From Metabacillus bambusae (GTDB lineage Bacteria > Bacillota > Bacilli > Bacillales > Bacillaceae), in NCBI RefSeq assembly GCF_017497975.1, contig NZ_JAGDEL010000010.1, positions 112,705-176,704 of the forward strand: 64,000 nucleotides of DNA. The letters are read 5' to 3'. This document shows, piece after piece, positions 62,085 to 64,000 of the stretch (its first letter is position 1; each line of letters begins with the position of its first letter). The notes under the pieces were generated by a model. The model was not told the DNA's origin and searched no databases. It was given only the letters and a program-made list of their open reading frames with translations. Both the position numbers and the translations under genes were made by a program.

Positions 62085-63080
62085 ATGTTTACAGCCCTAT
62101 TTGGATCAGTAGAGTCAGGATTGATTTATGCGATTATGGCTCTTGGAGTATATTTATCATTTCGAATATTAGACTTTCCAGACTTAACAGTTGACGGTAG
62201 CTTTGTAACAGGTGCTGCAGTAAGTGCCGTACTGATTGTTAACGGGGTTAATCCTTTCGTAGCCACATTAGTTGCATTAATCGTAGGCTTTTTGGCTGGC
62301 TGTATGACAGGGCTACTGCATACAAAAGGAAATATTAACCCACTTTTATCAGGGATCTTAATGATGATTGCCTTGTATTCGATCAATCTTAGAATTATGG
62401 GAAAATCAAATGTACCACTATTACAAGAAGAAACAGTATTTTCTCAGCTTTTGGAGGGCTGGAATAAGTTTGGTATCGATGCTGCCCTCCAACAAATGTT
62501 CATTTCAATGGGTCTTGAAGGATTTGTTCCTAAAACATGGTCAGTGGTGATAACTATGTTGATCCTGATTTTAGTTATGAAATATCTATTAGACTATTTC
62601 CTAAAAACAGAGCTTGGTCTTGCGATTAGAGCTGTTGGAGACAATCAAAATATGATTACAAGCTTTTCAGCAAATACGGATATGCTGAAAATTGTTGGCC
62701 TAGGACTTTCTAACGCACTTGTTGCATTTTCTGGTGCATTCATTGCTCAGTACAATGGATTTAGTGATGTTGGTATGGGGATTGGAATGATCGTAATTGG
62801 TTTGGCTTCTGTTATTATCGGTGAAGCATTAGTTGGTACAAAAACAATTGTACGTGCGACGCTAGCTGTTATTATCGGTGCGGTTATTTACCGTTTAATC
62901 GTGGCAATGGCGTTACGACTTAACTTTTTCGAAACCGGTGATATGAAACTAATTACAGCATGTATTGTAATGGGTGCTCTCGTTATTCCACAACTGATTG
63001 ATAAGCAAAAGGATAAACGTAAAAAAAGCTTACGCAGAAAGCGGGGTGTAGGCATTGCTACAACTAAAGCAAATTTATAA
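62085..63080 (+). CDS. ABC transporter permease (branched-chain-type)
   Basis: 331 residues, eight or more helices, AAAGGTGAG upstream. GVYLSFRILDFPDLTVDGSF and LGLAIRAVGDNQNMITSFS are typical of the BPD_transp_2 permeases that pair with ABC_sub_bind proteins. A basic C-terminal tail overlaps the ATPase gene by 26 bases. Confidence 0.9.
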   Translation: MFTALFGSVESGLIYAIMALGVYLSFRILDFPDLTVDGSFVTGAAVSAVLIVNGVNPFVATLVALIVGFLAGCMTGLLHTKGNINPLLSGILMMIALYSINLRIMGKSNVPLLQEETVFSQLLEGWNKFGIDAALQQMFISMGLEGFVPKTWSVVITMLILILVMKYLLDYFLKTELGLAIRAVGDNQNMITSFSANTDMLKIVGLGLSNALVAFSGAFIAQYNGFSDVGMGIGMIVIGLASVIIGEALVGTKTIVRATLAVIIGAVIYRLIVAMALRLNFFETGDMKLITACIVMGALVIPQLIDKQKDKRKKSLRRKRGVGIATTKANL

Positions 63081-63849
63081 GGTGTTTAATGAAGGCTCTG
63101 TTGATGAGAAAGTGGCATTAGGTCATTTGTCATTATCATTAAATGAAGGTGATTTTGTTACAGTTATAGGAAGTAATGGTGCGGGAAAATCAACATTACT
63201 CAATGTTATTGCCGGGCGAATAACCCCAGATGATGGAGATGTCCTCATCAAAGATAAGTCGATGATTGATGTTCGTGAGTATAAACGTTCAAGATACATC
63301 GGCAGGGTATTTCAGGATCCAATGGCTGGTACGGCACCTACACTTACAATTGAAGAGAATCTAGCGATTGCTTATTCTCGTGTACACAAACGTACATTAA
63401 AGCCTGGTGTTTCATCAAAGCGACGTGTGTTTTTTAAAGAACAGTTAGAACTACTTGGGTTAGGTCTTGAAAATCGGTTATCAGCAAAGGTTGGTTTACT
63501 GTCTGGTGGAGAGCGCCAAGCACTTTCACTACTAATGGCAACCTTCACCAAACCTGACATTTTATTATTAGATGAACACACAGCAGCACTTGACCCATCA
63601 CGAGCAGAGCTGATTACAAACCTAACGAAGAAGCTTGTTGAAAATGGAAATCTAACGACATTAATGATTACCCATAATATGCAGCAAGCAGTGGATCTAG
63701 GGAATCGTCTTATCATGATGGATAAAGGAAATATTGTTTTTGAAGCAGAGGGGAAAGAAAAGCAGGGACTAACAGTTAACTCTCTGTTAGAAGAATTCTC
63801 TAAAATTAAGTCTGATAGCTCTTTATCGGATAAGGCGTTACTCATATAA
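63055..63849 (+). CDS. ABC transporter ATPase of the ABC_sub_bind importer
   Basis: 264 residues from TTG 63055 with GGGG 8 bases upstream. Walker A GSNGAGKST, signature LLSGGERQALSL and Walker B ILLLDEHTAALDP are intact. Third gene of the importer operon. The right flank begins AAAAAAAGCCTGCCC, which may be half of a terminator interrupted by the neighbouring insertion sequence. Confidence 0.9.
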   Translation: MLQLKQIYKVFNEGSVDEKVALGHLSLSLNEGDFVTVIGSNGAGKSTLLNVIAGRITPDDGDVLIKDKSMIDVREYKRSRYIGRVFQDPMAGTAPTLTIEENLAIAYSRVHKRTLKPGVSSKRRVFFKEQLELLGLGLENRLSAKVGLLSGGERQALSLLMATFTKPDILLLDEHTAALDPSRAELITNLTKKLVENGNLTTLMITHNMQQAVDLGNRLIMMDKGNIVFEAEGKEKQGLTVNSLLEEFSKIKSDSSLSDKALLI

Positions 63850-63912
63850 AAAAAGCCTGCCCACAACATCACTTTTGAACTGACCCATCTAAATGAGACT
63901 TAGAAAAAACAC

Positions 63913-64000
63913 CTAAGCTACTTGTTCTCCAAACTCTATTGGAGACTGGTAGTTTAATTTTGCCTGAATTCGTATTTGATTATAATAATACATGTATTGA
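63913..64000 (-). mobile_element. 3' end of an IS3-family transposase (orfB), truncated by the window
   Basis: On the minus strand the frame reads YNQIRIQAKLNYQSPIEFGE and stops at 63913-63915. This is the usual C-terminal ending of IS3/IS150-type DDE transposases (YNxxRIQxKLxxxSPxExR). The element end probably lies within about 63870-63900. The rest is outside the window. Confidence 0.8.

Overview
The window looks like chromosomal DNA from a low-GC, spore-forming Bacillaceae species. The genes are AT-rich, purine-rich Shine-Dalgarno sites precede nearly every gene, several real genes start with TTG, and spore-related small genes are present (yhaL, YjcZ/SscA-type peptides). The gene order follows the Bacillus subtilis yhaO-to-yhfL segment: yhaO-yhaN-yhaM-yhaL / prsA / yhaJ / yhaI / hpr / yhaH / trpP / serC / hit / ecsABC / yhaA / yhfA / hmoB(yhgC) / pbpF / hemE-hemH / yhgD-yhgE / yhfH / yhfI / lplJ / yhfL. 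Accessory genes interrupt this order in several places.

Layout. 0-5.3 kb: SbcCD-like genes, the YhaM exoribonuclease and YhaL. 5.3-13.2 kb: mostly minus strand, with the PrsA foldase, two 27-aa spore-type peptides, the Hpr/ScoC regulator, the tryptophan transporter TrpP with a visible TRAP-binding site, SerC and Hit. 13.3-14.0 kb: a non-genic block made of two ~265-bp direct repeats carrying seven copies of a short motif, ending in a minus-strand terminator. 14.2-19 kb: ecsABC and a lone floT behind a sigma-W-type promoter. 19-25 kb: an M20 amidohydrolase, a decayed PAP2 phosphatase, a lipoprotein, and a GntR/YtrA-type autoregulated ABC transporter operon. 25-36 kb: a ureide (purine-degradation) island with PucR, an allantoate amidohydrolase, the PucG aminotransferase, an amidase, an FAH-family hydrolase, a YfcC-type transporter and allantoinase. 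36-42.5 kb: an aldo-keto reductase, an MFS transporter translationally coupled to a gamma-glutamyltransferase-like Ntn hydrolase, an Lrp-type regulator, and a split chromate transporter. 42.5-49.3 kb: YhfA, the heme monooxygenase HmoB, PbpF, HemE and HemH. 49.6-54.5 kb: a GC-richer SelO gene sits where hemY is found in B. subtilis, followed by yhgD-yhgE with two matching operators. 54.7-64 kb: a LacI-type regulator, YhfH, YhfI, LplJ, YeeI, a frameshifted acyl-CoA ligase behind a FadR-like box, and an ABC transporter of the ABC_sub_bind family. The window ends in the 3' end of an IS3-type transposase.

Working together: allantoinase, allantoate amidohydrolase and PucG form a route from allantoin to ureidoglycine and then oxalurate plus glycine. 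The amidase, FAH protein and Ntn hydrolase next to them are candidates for handling oxalurate or oxamate. The YfcC transporter and allantoinase genes share a duplicated leader containing TTGGTTAA, the core of the PucR box as I recall it.

Two intergenic repeat families are scattered through the window. One is a long fold-back element (four copies plus a degenerate one) whose hairpin arms covary. The other is a MITE-like element with GGCT...AGCC ends and, at two copies, 7-8 bp flanking duplications. No rRNA or tRNA gene, CRISPR array or riboswitch was recognised.
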